From the NCBI RefSeq assembly GCF_019219095.1, contig NZ_JAHUWH010000019.1, forward strand, positions 1 through 64,000: 64,000 nt of DNA, read 5' to 3'. This stretch comes from Acidovorax sp. sic0104 (GTDB taxonomy: Bacteria; Pseudomonadota; Gammaproteobacteria; Burkholderiales; Burkholderiaceae_C). Of the stretch, positions 17,568 to 25,829 are shown in pieces; within the stretch, counting starts at the first letter, position 1; every line of letters begins with the position of its first letter. The notes under the pieces were generated by a model. It was not told where the DNA came from. It did no database searches and saw only the letters and a program-made list of their open reading frames with translations. A program made the translations under genes and the position numbers.

Positions 17568-18437
17568 TCAAACGAACTTGTTTTCGATGGCGCCGATGCC
17601 ATCGATCTCGACCCGCACCACATCACCCGCCTGGAGGTAACGCGGTGGCTTCAGACCCATGCCCACACCGGCAGGCGTGCCGGTGGCGATCATGTCGCCC
17701 GGAAACAGCGTGATGCCACGCGAGACGGTTTCGATTAACGCGGGGATGTCGAAGATCATGTTTTCTGTGGGACCGTCCTGGCGCAACTCGCCATTGACCC
17801 AGCAGCGCACCCGGGTCCGGGTACCGTCAAGCTCATCGGCTGTCACAGCCCAGGGGCCAGTTGGGCAAAAGGTGTCGAACGACTTGCCCATGTCCCACTG
17901 TTGGTGGCGCATCTGAACATCCCGAGCGGTCACGTCGTTGACGATGGTGTAGCCCCAGACATGGCCCATGGCGTCTGCTCGGCTGATGTTCTTGCCCCCC
18001 TTGCCAATGATCACCATCAACTCGGCCTCGTAGTCAATCTGGTCGGACACACCCACCGGCAATTGAATATCATCGAACGGGCCCACCACACAGTCGGGCA
18101 CCTTGGTGAAAACGATGGGCCAGGACTCAGGGTTGGCGTCGTTGTCCTTGAACACCGAGGCCTGCAGCTCTTTGGCATGGGCGTGGTAGTTGCGTCCCAC
18201 ACACCAGACGTTGCGGCGCGGCGTGGGGATGGGGGCGTCCAGGGTCACGTCGTTGACTGGAATCGGGGCACCGCCGGCCTCTGGCAGCGCGTGCCCTTCG
18301 TTCAGCAACTCAATGATGGCCAAAACACCCTGCTCAGCCTGTTGTGGTGTCAGCGCCAAAGGCGTGATGGATTGACCATCGGCTGATACGGTGCCCACTT
18401 GCCGTAGCCCACCAGAAAAATAGGTTGCGATGCGCAC
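17568..18437 (-). CDS. Fumarylacetoacetate hydrolase family protein
   Basis: A 289-residue FAH-family enzyme of the kind that hydrates, decarboxylates or hydrolyses oxo-acids in aromatic degradation. Visible motifs: NVWCVGRNYHAHAKEL, the metal-binding DYEAELMVIIGKGGKNI, YTIVNDVTARDVQ, and the substrate loop GDMIATGTPAGVGMGL. The GTG at 18437 is preferred because GAAGGAG lies just upstream. It is the promoter-proximal gene of the FAH / hydrolase / amidohydrolase operon and is divergent from the AraC regulator, about 220 bp apart. Confidence 0.9.
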   Translation of the reverse strand: MRIATYFSGGLRQVGTVSADGQSITPLALTPQQAEQGVLAIIELLNEGHALPEAGGAPIPVNDVTLDAPIPTPRRNVWCVGRNYHAHAKELQASVFKDNDANPESWPIVFTKVPDCVVGPFDDIQLPVGVSDQIDYEAELMVIIGKGGKNISRADAMGHVWGYTIVNDVTARDVQMRHQQWDMGKSFDTFCPTGPWAVTADELDGTRTRVRCWVNGELRQDGPTENMIFDIPALIETVSRGITLFPGDMIATGTPAGVGMGLKPPRYLQAGDVVRVEIDGIGAIENKFV

Positions 18438-18658
18438 GGAGTTCTCCTTCGTTTGAACCTTGAGGAACGACCTGCTGAAGTAGCGAGTCACGATGGCTTG
18501 ACTGTAGGAACTCAAGCTCCTGCGCGCTTATCGTCCAATCCGTTGACTTATCGCAAAGTCTGATCCGGTCCTTGGTGCTTTCCCTAAATTGAATATTTCG
18601 GGCCTTTCATGCGAAGCATCGCTCTGCGATAGTCCACTCCCAGGAGACCCAACAAGAT

Positions 18659-19516
18659 ATGAGTGAAGCCTATGCCCTGCGCGAAGGCGCCTTTGGGCGT
18701 GCAGTCGTGCTCGACCTGCGCGGCGATCTCGTGGCCCATGCACACGCAGAAACCCAGTTCGCCTTTTGGCTGGGCGGCGGCCGCGTGCAAGCCCATTTGG
18801 GGGCAGAACTTGTGTCCTACAGCGAGAACGTCGCATTGGGAACCAACGCCTACGAATCGCACGATGCACGCCTGCTGGACAAGAACCAACCCGCCATCTT
18901 CCTGGTGCTCTACATCAGCAAGCCGTGGCTGGACGAGCGTCGCGCTGCCAGCGGCCGACCGTTCTTCTTCCCATCGCCTCGGGTTCCTATCAGTCCGGCG
19001 CTGCGCCAAGCCTGCTGGCGTTTGCTGGACCTGATCATCTCGGTGAACGCCAACGCCCTGGACAGGCTGGAACAAGAGGTCGAAGCGCTGATCATCACCG
19101 CGATCGATGCCACGCTGGCCCCCGTGATCGAGCCACCACGCAGTCGCTCGCCCATGTTGGATCACCGCTTGCGCGCCGCCATCGCCTACATGCGGGAGCA
19201 CGTGGCCAACCCCATCGCGGTGGAAGACGTCGCGGACAAGGTCGGTCTGTCACGCGCGCACTATTTCTCGCTGTTTCGGGATCAGTTGCACACCACACCC
19301 CAAGTGTTCTGGAGTGCGGTGCGCGTGGAGGAGGCCGTCAAGCGTCTGGTGCTGCAGGACGAGCCGCTGACCTCAGTCGCCATGGAACTGGGGTTTTCAT
19401 CGCCGGGTAATTTTTCACGCTTTTTCCGGGAACACATGGGAGTGACGCCTTCCAAGTTCAGGCGGGTGGCCTCTGGGCCGGATCAGCATCCACTGACCGG
19501 CATCGCAGAGAGCTAG
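18659..19516 (+). CDS. AraC-family transcriptional regulator
   Basis: 285-residue regulator. N-terminal cupin-like sensor (VAHAHAETQFAFWLGG), C-terminal two-motif helix-turn-helix (PIAVEDVADKVGLSRAHYFSLF; LTSVAMELGFSSPGNFSRFF) ending VTPSKFRR. CAGGAG lies about 12 bp before the ATG. Because it is divergent from the FAH-hydrolase-amidohydrolase operon, it most likely controls that operon from the shared 220-bp promoter region. The ligand is unknown. Confidence 0.9.
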   Translation: MSEAYALREGAFGRAVVLDLRGDLVAHAHAETQFAFWLGGGRVQAHLGAELVSYSENVALGTNAYESHDARLLDKNQPAIFLVLYISKPWLDERRAASGRPFFFPSPRVPISPALRQACWRLLDLIISVNANALDRLEQEVEALIITAIDATLAPVIEPPRSRSPMLDHRLRAAIAYMREHVANPIAVEDVADKVGLSRAHYFSLFRDQLHTTPQVFWSAVRVEEAVKRLVLQDEPLTSVAMELGFSSPGNFSRFFREHMGVTPSKFRRVASGPDQHPLTGIAES

Positions 19517-19606
19517 CGCCACGAGGCTGCCGAACCCGCGAGCAAGCCTGGGCAGCTCGCATCCAGCGCCAGGCGCCTGGCGCCTGGCGCAACACCGCAC
19601 CCTGGC

Positions 19607-19723
19607 TCAGCTCAGACGACCGCCACCATCCACGTGCAGCACTTCACCCGTCAGATAGGCGTTGCCCAACACGAAGAGAGCAGCCTGGGCCAGGTCGGCC
19701 GGAGCACCGAGCCAAGCGCTATC
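19607..19723 (-). pseudogene. Short-chain dehydrogenase, C-terminal fragment
   Basis: About 38 codons ending at the TGA at 19607 read LGAPADLAQAALFVLGNAYL followed by a TGEVLHVDGGGRLS end, the standard SDR C-terminus. The rest of the gene is gone; sequence of a different character starts at about 19724. This marks the left edge of the accessory island. A run of alternating CAGGCGCC/TGGCGC units just downstream at about 19567-19590 is a local GC-rich palindrome. Confidence 0.75.
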
Positions 19724-20160
19724 GGAATGTATTGGTTGACTTGACTAGCATCGGACCTCGAAGTGCCGTCTTGAGCCGTAAGCACTTTTCCAAACTCTTA
19801 GCAGAGCACTTTGGGTCGATTGCGCCAATTTGCGGTCGGTGTGGACAGCCATTGACCCATGCCGAACTTCGGGGCACCGCGACCGCTCGTCCGCACACTT
19901 TGAACGACCGATCCTGAGTCCGCACCAATCAGGTGGGCACGAACAGTTCAATGACCAGTCTTGGAATGAACTGTCATACAGGTGCCAATACTGAACGACT
20001 GCATCCAGCCTGAAGCTGCCCTCATCTGCTCGACGGCTGCTTCGCAGCGATAGCAGACACTCCGCACGCCAGTGCGAATGACGCTTCTCCGCCCACATGC
20101 AGCCCAGGGTGGCACGAGGCGGCCGCTCAGCCTCTCGCATTCATTAGATAAAAATGAAGT
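19724..20160. other. Island edge without a clear gene
   Basis: The minus strand is open for 131 codons here (MREAERPPRAT...), but the composition (many Arg, Ser, Trp, Cys) looks like an incidental frame in a conserved non-coding sequence rather than a protein. I recall very similar text at the edges of mobile regions in related betaproteobacteria, which I cannot check. No RNA gene or attachment site is recognisable. Confidence 0.4.
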
Positions 20161-20226
20161 CAAACTTCCTGTTTTTTAAACTCATTTGCGGTATGATTTC
20201 AGGAAGCTTAACTTCCGGAAGCCACG
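20161..20226 (+). promoter_or_regulatory. Promoter with GGAAG/CTTCC operator half-sites
   Basis: An AT-rich promoter precedes the XRE cassette. TATGAT at 20193-20198 is a good -10 box. Half-sites CTTCC 20166-20170, GGAAG 20203-20207, CTTCC 20213-20217 and GGAAG 20218-20222 surround it. The pair at 20203-20217 forms GGAAG-N5-CTTCC, and the outer pair CTTCCTG/CAGGAAG brackets the -10 box. The last GGAAG doubles as the ribosome site of the gene starting at 20227. The arrangement fits negative autoregulation by the XRE protein two genes down. Confidence 0.6.
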
Positions 20227-20868
20227 ATGAATTCGATCCTGCAAGCTGAACCTAACTCTGTCCTCTCACGCCTGCAGCAGCTCGGCTTGAGCGAAGCGGC
20301 ATTGTTGCGCGCGGTCATGGCTGGCTATATCGCCAAGTCCAACTGCACCGAGAACCACCCACCGCTGTTCCCGCCCATTGCGGCGTGGAGCGAAGCTGTT
20401 CGTACGCTGCGTGACGTGCTGAAGCCCGAGGGTTGGACGCGCTTCAACGACCAGAACTCGCCGAAGACCGTGAGCCCCGACGGCTCGATCTCGATTATTG
20501 TCTCCACCGGCAATGAGGCGACTGGTATTCCGCATGCTGAGCCTTCTACGACCTCTTCAAAGGGTCCGAACACTGCGGGCGCCATCGAGATCAACCGGAG
20601 TATGCAGCTGTACTTGCCGGGCATGGAACTGCCCGTGCCGCTGCAGGATGAAGACGAGAAGGTGACGACCTGGATCTTGTTGGCGCACCACGCGAAGAAC
20701 GAGTTGCGTGCGGAGCTGTCGTTGCCGCTGGACGTCGGGAGCGATGGCCGGGTGTCCGTTTGGCAGGAGCGGATCATCTTGCGGGCTCAGCCGCTTGATG
20801 GCGAACAGGTGGTGATTACGCCCCCTGTCCAGCCTGACATCGACGTTGCAGTTCGGCGGAAGGCATGA
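20227..20868 (+). CDS. Hypothetical protein encoded with an XRE-ImmA/IrrE gene
   Basis: 213 residues, soluble, no signal peptide or membrane segment, no family I recognise. The N-terminal 40 residues are helical (SVLSRLQQLGLSEAALLRAV, then AGYIAKSN). A middle segment around GWTRFNDQNSPKTVSPDGSI and a C-terminal half of alternating strands (NRSMQLYLPGMELPV, WILLAHHAKNELRAELSLPL) suggest a mainly beta domain. Its stop overlaps the XRE-ImmA/IrrE start as ATGA, implying stoichiometric co-expression and perhaps a substrate or partner of the protease. Confidence 0.75.
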   Translation: MNSILQAEPNSVLSRLQQLGLSEAALLRAVMAGYIAKSNCTENHPPLFPPIAAWSEAVRTLRDVLKPEGWTRFNDQNSPKTVSPDGSISIIVSTGNEATGIPHAEPSTTSSKGPNTAGAIEINRSMQLYLPGMELPVPLQDEDEKVTTWILLAHHAKNELRAELSLPLDVGSDGRVSVWQERIILRAQPLDGEQVVITPPVQPDIDVAVRRKA

Positions 20869-21977
20869 GCTACGGTGCAGAGTTCAACCCGAATCGCCTA
20901 GGCCTTGCTCGTCGACGTCGAGGGCTTACGAAGAGGAAGTTGGCAGAGCTCATTGGCGCAGATGTGCGGGCGGTTACCGCGTACGAGAGCGGAGAGTACA
21001 AGCCCGAAAGAGAAAGGCTCCTCGCTCTAGCTGACCAACTGCACTTCCCAGTGCAGTTTTTTGTTGGATCGGACGTAGAGGAGGTGACGCCTGATGTAGT
21101 TAGCTTCCGGTCTATGTCGAAGATGACCGCCGGCCAGCGGGATGCAGCGCTAGGCGCTGGCGCGGTCGCGCTCATGCTGAACGAGTGGATTGAGCAGCGC
21201 TTCGAGTTACCAGCGGCGCAGTTGCCTGACCTTAGTCACGAGTCCAGCCCTGCTGCGGCTGCAGCCGCATTGCGCCGGATCTGGGGTCTTGGCGAATTGC
21301 CGATCAAGAATATGGTGCATCTGCTGGAAGCGCGTGGCGTGCGGGTGTTCTCGCTGTCGCTGGACACGGCCCACGTGGACGCCTACTCCATGTGGCATAC
21401 GTCTACGCCGTTCGTTTTCCTCAACACGATGAAGTCCTGTGAACGCAGCCGATTCGATGCCGCCCATGAACTTGGGCATTTGGTCCTTCATCGTCATGCT
21501 GGGCCGAAGGTCAAGGACGCTGAGCGCCAGGCAAACGAGTTTGCATCGGCGTTTCTCATGCCGGAAGGAAGCGTTCTGGCCAACGCGCCTGTTATGGCCA
21601 CCGTAGACCAATTGGTCTCACATAAGGTGTTCTGGACAGTCTCAGTCGCAGCGCTTGCCTACAGGCTGAAAGACCTGAAGCTTGTCAACGAGTGGCACTA
21701 CAGATCGCTGTGCATCGAGATAGCGCAACGTGGCTACCAGAAGTCAGAGCCAAATAGTGCGCCCCGAGAGACGTCACAGGTCTTCCAAAAGGTGTTCGCC
21801 GCGCTGCGCGAGGATGGCCTGACGCGCGCAGATATAGCGGATCAACTCGCCGTACACGTCAACGAAGTCGACGAGTTGGTCTTCGGCTTGGCGCTGACCG
21901 CGCTGGCGGGTGATGCTCAGACGCAGAGCCGCCCGCGGCGGCCGGTGCTGCAAGTGATCGAGGGTGGACGCGATTAG
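20865..21977 (+). CDS. XRE helix-turn-helix plus ImmA/IrrE metallopeptidase
   Basis: 370-residue fusion. Residues 8-65 are an XRE DNA-binding domain (LARRRRGLTKRKLAELI, then AYESGEYKPERERLLALAD). The middle and C-terminal half is a COG2856 zinc peptidase with HELGH at residues 201-205 (AAHELGHLVLH) and the downstream ERQANEFASAFLMP glutamate region. In this family the peptidase typically cleaves a partner repressor or antitoxin. The C-terminus (LREDGLTRADIADQLAVHVNEVDELVFGL) adds a second helix-turn-helix-like segment. It is coupled on both sides: ATGA with the gene upstream, and its end overlaps the probable GTG of the next gene. Confidence 0.9.
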   Translation: MSYGAEFNPNRLGLARRRRGLTKRKLAELIGADVRAVTAYESGEYKPERERLLALADQLHFPVQFFVGSDVEEVTPDVVSFRSMSKMTAGQRDAALGAGAVALMLNEWIEQRFELPAAQLPDLSHESSPAAAAAALRRIWGLGELPIKNMVHLLEARGVRVFSLSLDTAHVDAYSMWHTSTPFVFLNTMKSCERSRFDAAHELGHLVLHRHAGPKVKDAERQANEFASAFLMPEGSVLANAPVMATVDQLVSHKVFWTVSVAALAYRLKDLKLVNEWHYRSLCIEIAQRGYQKSEPNSAPRETSQVFQKVFAALREDGLTRADIADQLAVHVNEVDELVFGLALTALAGDAQTQSRPRRPVLQVIEGGRD

Positions 21978-23435
21978 ACATCCCCCATCGGTCGGAATCG
22001 GCACACAGGCTGGAACGCTGCCGTCCGTACCGAGTTTCCCGGGGAAGCTCTTCGCTCGCGATGAGTCGGCGGGAGTAAGGGGGCCCTCGGAGTCCGGTTC
22101 TACAACGTAGGGCTCAAGAACACGACTTTCAATTCCCAAAGCGAGACATATCGCATGCTCACTGGTCCCGCCGCCGAGCGCGCGGTGACCGTTGGCGACG
22201 GCCGTGCATACGTACAAGGGCACTTCTTCGGTAGTGGCTTGGCAGGGGATGCTAAGGAAACGATTGGGGCGAGCAGCAGCTCCAAAATATGGAGCAATCA
22301 AACTTTGACGATCTCTGAGTTTGTATCCTGGGTCGCTCAACTCGATGCACGGCTGGTCGGCACTGCTCCGTTCGCTCAAACCCAGTTCGACATCGTCAAG
22401 TCTGCGACGACGCTGCGCCGGCTCCCTGACGTGGTCATCGCAGGAGCATGGGCAAAGGCTGGATTTAAGACAAACCCACGCGTTCGCTTTCGCACTGAGG
22501 GCGCAGCCCGGTTCGACTACAAGAGTCTGACCGACTGGGAGCTGTGCGATTTCGCGCCCCAGCCTGCTAACGGCGTTATGGACTTCAAGGTTAGTTTGGA
22601 ACAGTTCTCGGTTCTGATGCGCTTCTCACTGGGTCACGGACGCATGGTGACGCAACGAGACGACACCGTCGTCATTGAGGTGGAATCAGCGACGGACTCT
22701 TGGATGCACTTATCCGAATGGCTGGCCGAGCATCCACCAATCTTCTATGCTGCCGACAAGTCGTCCTTTGAAGGGATGAATCAAATGTCGGCCACACAGT
22801 TGCAAGTCGCAGTTCTCTCCCATGGGGATGCTGAGGTGATCGATTGGACTGGCTGCGCCATTGACGTCGAGTTCGTACCGAACAACGGCTCTGCATCTGC
22901 TGCACAACTGCGACAGCGATTGGCAGGCCAGACAACAGTTCAAGAGCACCTTGAGCGGTACTTGCTGCAGGCTCCTGGCCTCACCGCTCTCTTCTATGAC
23001 CACCGCTCGGGCGAAGCGGCTGACTACATCGCGATTACTTTATCTCCACAAGGCGAGGTCGAGATTGCGCTTTATCACTGCAAAGGCGCCGGTGGGGCAC
23101 CGAGCGGTGGTCGAGTCGGAGATGTGTACGAAGTGGCTGGCCAATTGGTGAAGTCGGTGTACTACTGCGATGTCACCACCCTCCTGGAACACATGCACGA
23201 CCGCATGCATGCTCGGCATACGAGCCCGTCCACATTCATTTCCGGCACCCTTGGCGATCTGAGACAGCTTATTCAATCGACGCCCGCGACGAAGCTTGGT
23301 TTCACAGTGGTCGGCGTCCAGCCCGGCATCAGTCGGCGTCAAGTAGGCGCCCACTTGGCAGACCTGATGGTGTTCGGTGTCGACTATGCCAAGCGAGGTG
23401 GAGTCGCGAAGGCGTATTGGCTCGTCAGCGAATAA
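21964..23435 (+). CDS. Unknown protein with nuclease-like C-terminal domain, split by a frameshift in a G tract
   Basis: From a GTG at 21964 one frame reads VDAIRHPPSVGIGTQAGTLP to ARDESAGVR. It moves to the -1 frame at a GGGGG run at 22079-22083, and from there GVRFYNVGLKN continues unbroken to 23435; the in-frame ATG at 22155 gives a 426-residue product. The C-terminal region (GEAADYIAI, IALYHCKGAG, RVGDVYEVAGQLVKS) resembles, from memory, the tail of certain large DEAD/DEAH helicases in defence islands. E/D followed by HCK could be a PD-(D/E)XK-type active site. The helicase itself is absent. The one-base shift may be mutation, phase variation or sequencing error. Confidence 0.6.
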
Positions 23436-23592
23436 CAAGAGTATCCCCGGGGATCGACTGCTATCGGATAGTGAGCTGCCTTTAGTTAAAGAAGTTCGAA
23501 TGTCGGAGACCAGCCTGTACCTGCCATAGCAGGGGGCAGAAATCGGTCTGGAAGCGTCTCAATTGGGACTTGCAGAATACCCGGACGTAGCG

Positions 23593-23901
23593 CTACAGCC
23601 GATCGAAGAGTCCTCTCTGTGGTCCACCGCGACTCGGCAGAGACTTGAGTAGCTGGCGCAGTCGCTCGGGCTCGTGGTCGCGCAGCCATCGAATCTCAGC
23701 ACTGCAACGACCTTCGAGCTGGGTTCTTGATATGTCGGGGTCCGCTAAGACAGCCTCCCTGACTCGCTCTATGCATACGGCTTCTCGCCCTTCTTTGAGA
23801 CGTTGGCGCCACCTGATTCGCAAACCGTCATCCATCTCGAGCCAACGGACAAGTGCTCGAGCGGGAGAGCGCTTGCAGTGGATGAATCGGCTGTCAGCCA
23901 T
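23593..23901 (-). pseudogene. Possible TnsD/TniQ-type C-terminal remnant
   Basis: 102 codons, opened by an ATG immediately preceded by an in-frame TGA, read EMDDGLRIRWRQRLKEGREAV, then ADPDISRTQLEGRCSAEIRWLRDHEPERL and a GGPQRGLFDRL end. The helix-rich end with a WL-RDH motif is reminiscent of the C-terminus of TnsD/TniQ target-selection proteins. If so, the N-terminal zinc-finger portion is missing. The plus-strand frame across the same bases is Ser/Arg-rich and looks like a shadow. It meets the truncated HEAT-like gene head to head near 23905-23980, an obvious junction. Confidence 0.45.
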
Positions 23902-23983
23902 TCAACTATGGGCAACCGCGATAACAAGACCAGACATTAGCTCAGATCCTAACCGCGCGGACAGCTTCTCATCCCCGACGGAG

Positions 23984-25405
23984 GTGTACGACGAGTTTTT
24001 GAAGGTCCGTGAGGAGTTCACCGGTGAGGACAGCGCAATGCTCGTCGGCCTGCAAGACGAGCTCCCATGCGCATTGATTCAGCTCTGGCCAGAGGACTCG
24101 TCGCCGGCCCTTCAATGGGCCCGGGATTACCTCATCGAGACAAACGCACATAAGCCGGACAAAGACAAATGGGTACTGCGTGGGACGATGGAAGGTGAGC
24201 TCAGAGTTCGTACCTTGCTGATACTCGCGGGTAGAAGCCCCTCACTGCCCAACATGCCGAAGGCACTGGCGAACATCGTCACCGAGCCGGTCTGGAAGGT
24301 AAGGCGCGCCGCGGCCAATACCATTTCTGATGTCGTGAGAGCACGGCAGCCAGAGCTGGCCGCCGTACTCACCTGGGGCCTTGCTCACCACGCGAAGACC
24401 CTGGAGACGATGATTTCGCGGCCACGTTGCCGAAGGCGAGACCTGGTCGGCATTGCTCGAGACGCAAGCGTTAAGGCTCTGCTTCGCGCCCTTGCAAACG
24501 GCAGACCTGGTGAAATGCCGGTTCCAACGAGTCTTGTTGCAGCCAAGGAATGGACGATCGCGCTAGATGCCGCCAGGACTGAGTCAACGGGGACATGGCG
24601 GGTTAGGGCGCTCTCAGCGCTGGTGCACCTCATGGCGGATCAGGAAGGAAAGCCTCGAGTCGATCGCCATGACCCAGAACATGTTGACTTTGACGCTCGT
24701 AAGGAAACGGGGGAGCTTCTAGCTTCTGAACTTCTGGCGCAGCCGTCTAGGGAGGGCCCAGCTTTCGAACTGCTGGCTTACTGTTTGAATCGCGCTCCTG
24801 AATTGAGCGAGCGAGTACTCATTTCGTCCCTCATGGCGAGCATGAAGCAGGAGTACGCAAACGCTGAAGCATTTTGGCGAGTCTGGGATTGGGCCATTGC
24901 CATCGTCCTTGCCGATCCAACACTTAGGACTCGCTCGAGGCAGTCATACAGCAAATTCGACAAGGTCCTTCGAACCTTGCTGTTCTGTTCGGTACCTTGG
25001 CTGAACACGCGGTACGACCTGCCCCTTCTGCAGCGCCGCCCCGACTTCATTGCGCACTGCCTCCGGGTGGCAGGTGACAGCCTGCCGGCGCTAGAGAACT
25101 TGCTGAGACTGATGGCGGGGATTGGGCAGACACAAGCAGTCCCTGCTGCCATACCTCAGCTTCGTGATGCGATTCGCAGCGCTCCAGCCGACCTGTTCGA
25201 TGATGGGGATTGTCTTTGGAATGCGGAGACTATCTGCCGTGTGGCAGTGCATGAGCACCGTCCAGCGCTCATGCGAGATGTCACCCTGCGAAGGGCTGCG
25301 CTCGATGTACTTGATCGGCTCGTAGATGCAGGGTCCTCTCTAGCCTTTCAGCTCAGAGACTACCTCGCATCTTCCGCTGCGACATCCAGTGCCGCCATCG
25401 AATGA
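23984..25405 (+). CDS. HEAT-like helical repeat protein, probably a C-terminal fragment
   Basis: Roughly 470 residues of alpha-helical repeat: VWKVRRAAANTISDVVRA, RDASVKALLRALANG, WRVRALSALVHLMADQ and similar amphipathic pairs. The open frame extends left to 23645, but those first 110 codons are antisense to the TnsD-like remnant and have shadow composition. I place the useful start at the GTG at 23984 (VYDEFLKVREEF); an ATG at 24038 is an alternative. No ATPase or catalytic motif is present. Such tails belong to large STAND/NACHT-type or other ATPases, so this may be the sensor end of a lost defence protein. That parent is inference. Confidence 0.55.
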   Translation: MYDEFLKVREEFTGEDSAMLVGLQDELPCALIQLWPEDSSPALQWARDYLIETNAHKPDKDKWVLRGTMEGELRVRTLLILAGRSPSLPNMPKALANIVTEPVWKVRRAAANTISDVVRARQPELAAVLTWGLAHHAKTLETMISRPRCRRRDLVGIARDASVKALLRALANGRPGEMPVPTSLVAAKEWTIALDAARTESTGTWRVRALSALVHLMADQEGKPRVDRHDPEHVDFDARKETGELLASELLAQPSREGPAFELLAYCLNRAPELSERVLISSLMASMKQEYANAEAFWRVWDWAIAIVLADPTLRTRSRQSYSKFDKVLRTLLFCSVPWLNTRYDLPLLQRRPDFIAHCLRVAGDSLPALENLLRLMAGIGQTQAVPAAIPQLRDAIRSAPADLFDDGDCLWNAETICRVAVHEHRPALMRDVTLRRAALDVLDRLVDAGSSLAFQLRDYLASSAATSSAAIE

Positions 25406-25829
25406 TCGTCGATAGCAGTCCTGAAGCCTCTTGATCGGTGGCAAGAGAAAACGAGATCAACGTCGGGTGGCAAGGTCATGGCCTGATCGTTAAAGCAGTT
25501 CAGCATGCTATGGAAGGCATGGCTCGAGCGTTAAGCGACGGCTTTAAGGCAGTGAATTCTTGCCTACCGATGACCGCAACGGGTCGACAGTGTGAATTCA
25601 GCCCGAGGAGAAGCGGTTGCCGGTGCGGCTCAAACCGCAAAGGCCAGGACCTATGACCGCTTCACTTCGGATCGCAGACCGTCATGCGGGCCGGGGCCGT
25701 CAGGGGCTGTGACCGATTTACGGCGGTCAGCGCGAGTTCGACCGGCGATGCCGACAGTCCGCAACCGCTGCATTGCCGCCGTACCTGTAAATCGAGTCTG
25801 CAAGAGCCGCAGCGCGCATCAGACCACGA
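25406..25829. other. Right edge of the island, no supportable gene
   Basis: Between the HEAT-like gene and the acyl-CoA ligase stop there is no convincing coding sequence. GCAACCGCTGCATTGC at 25761-25776 is identical to 161-176 at the far left of the window, next to alkB, so the same kind of edge sequence occurs twice in this window. No integrase, tRNA or clear attachment site is visible. Confidence 0.45.

Noticed and set aside
19565-19595. CAGGCGCC/TGGCGC palindromic run as a possible attC or terminator
   Set aside because: No T run, no integron-type core sites and no integrase nearby; treated as local GC-rich repetition.
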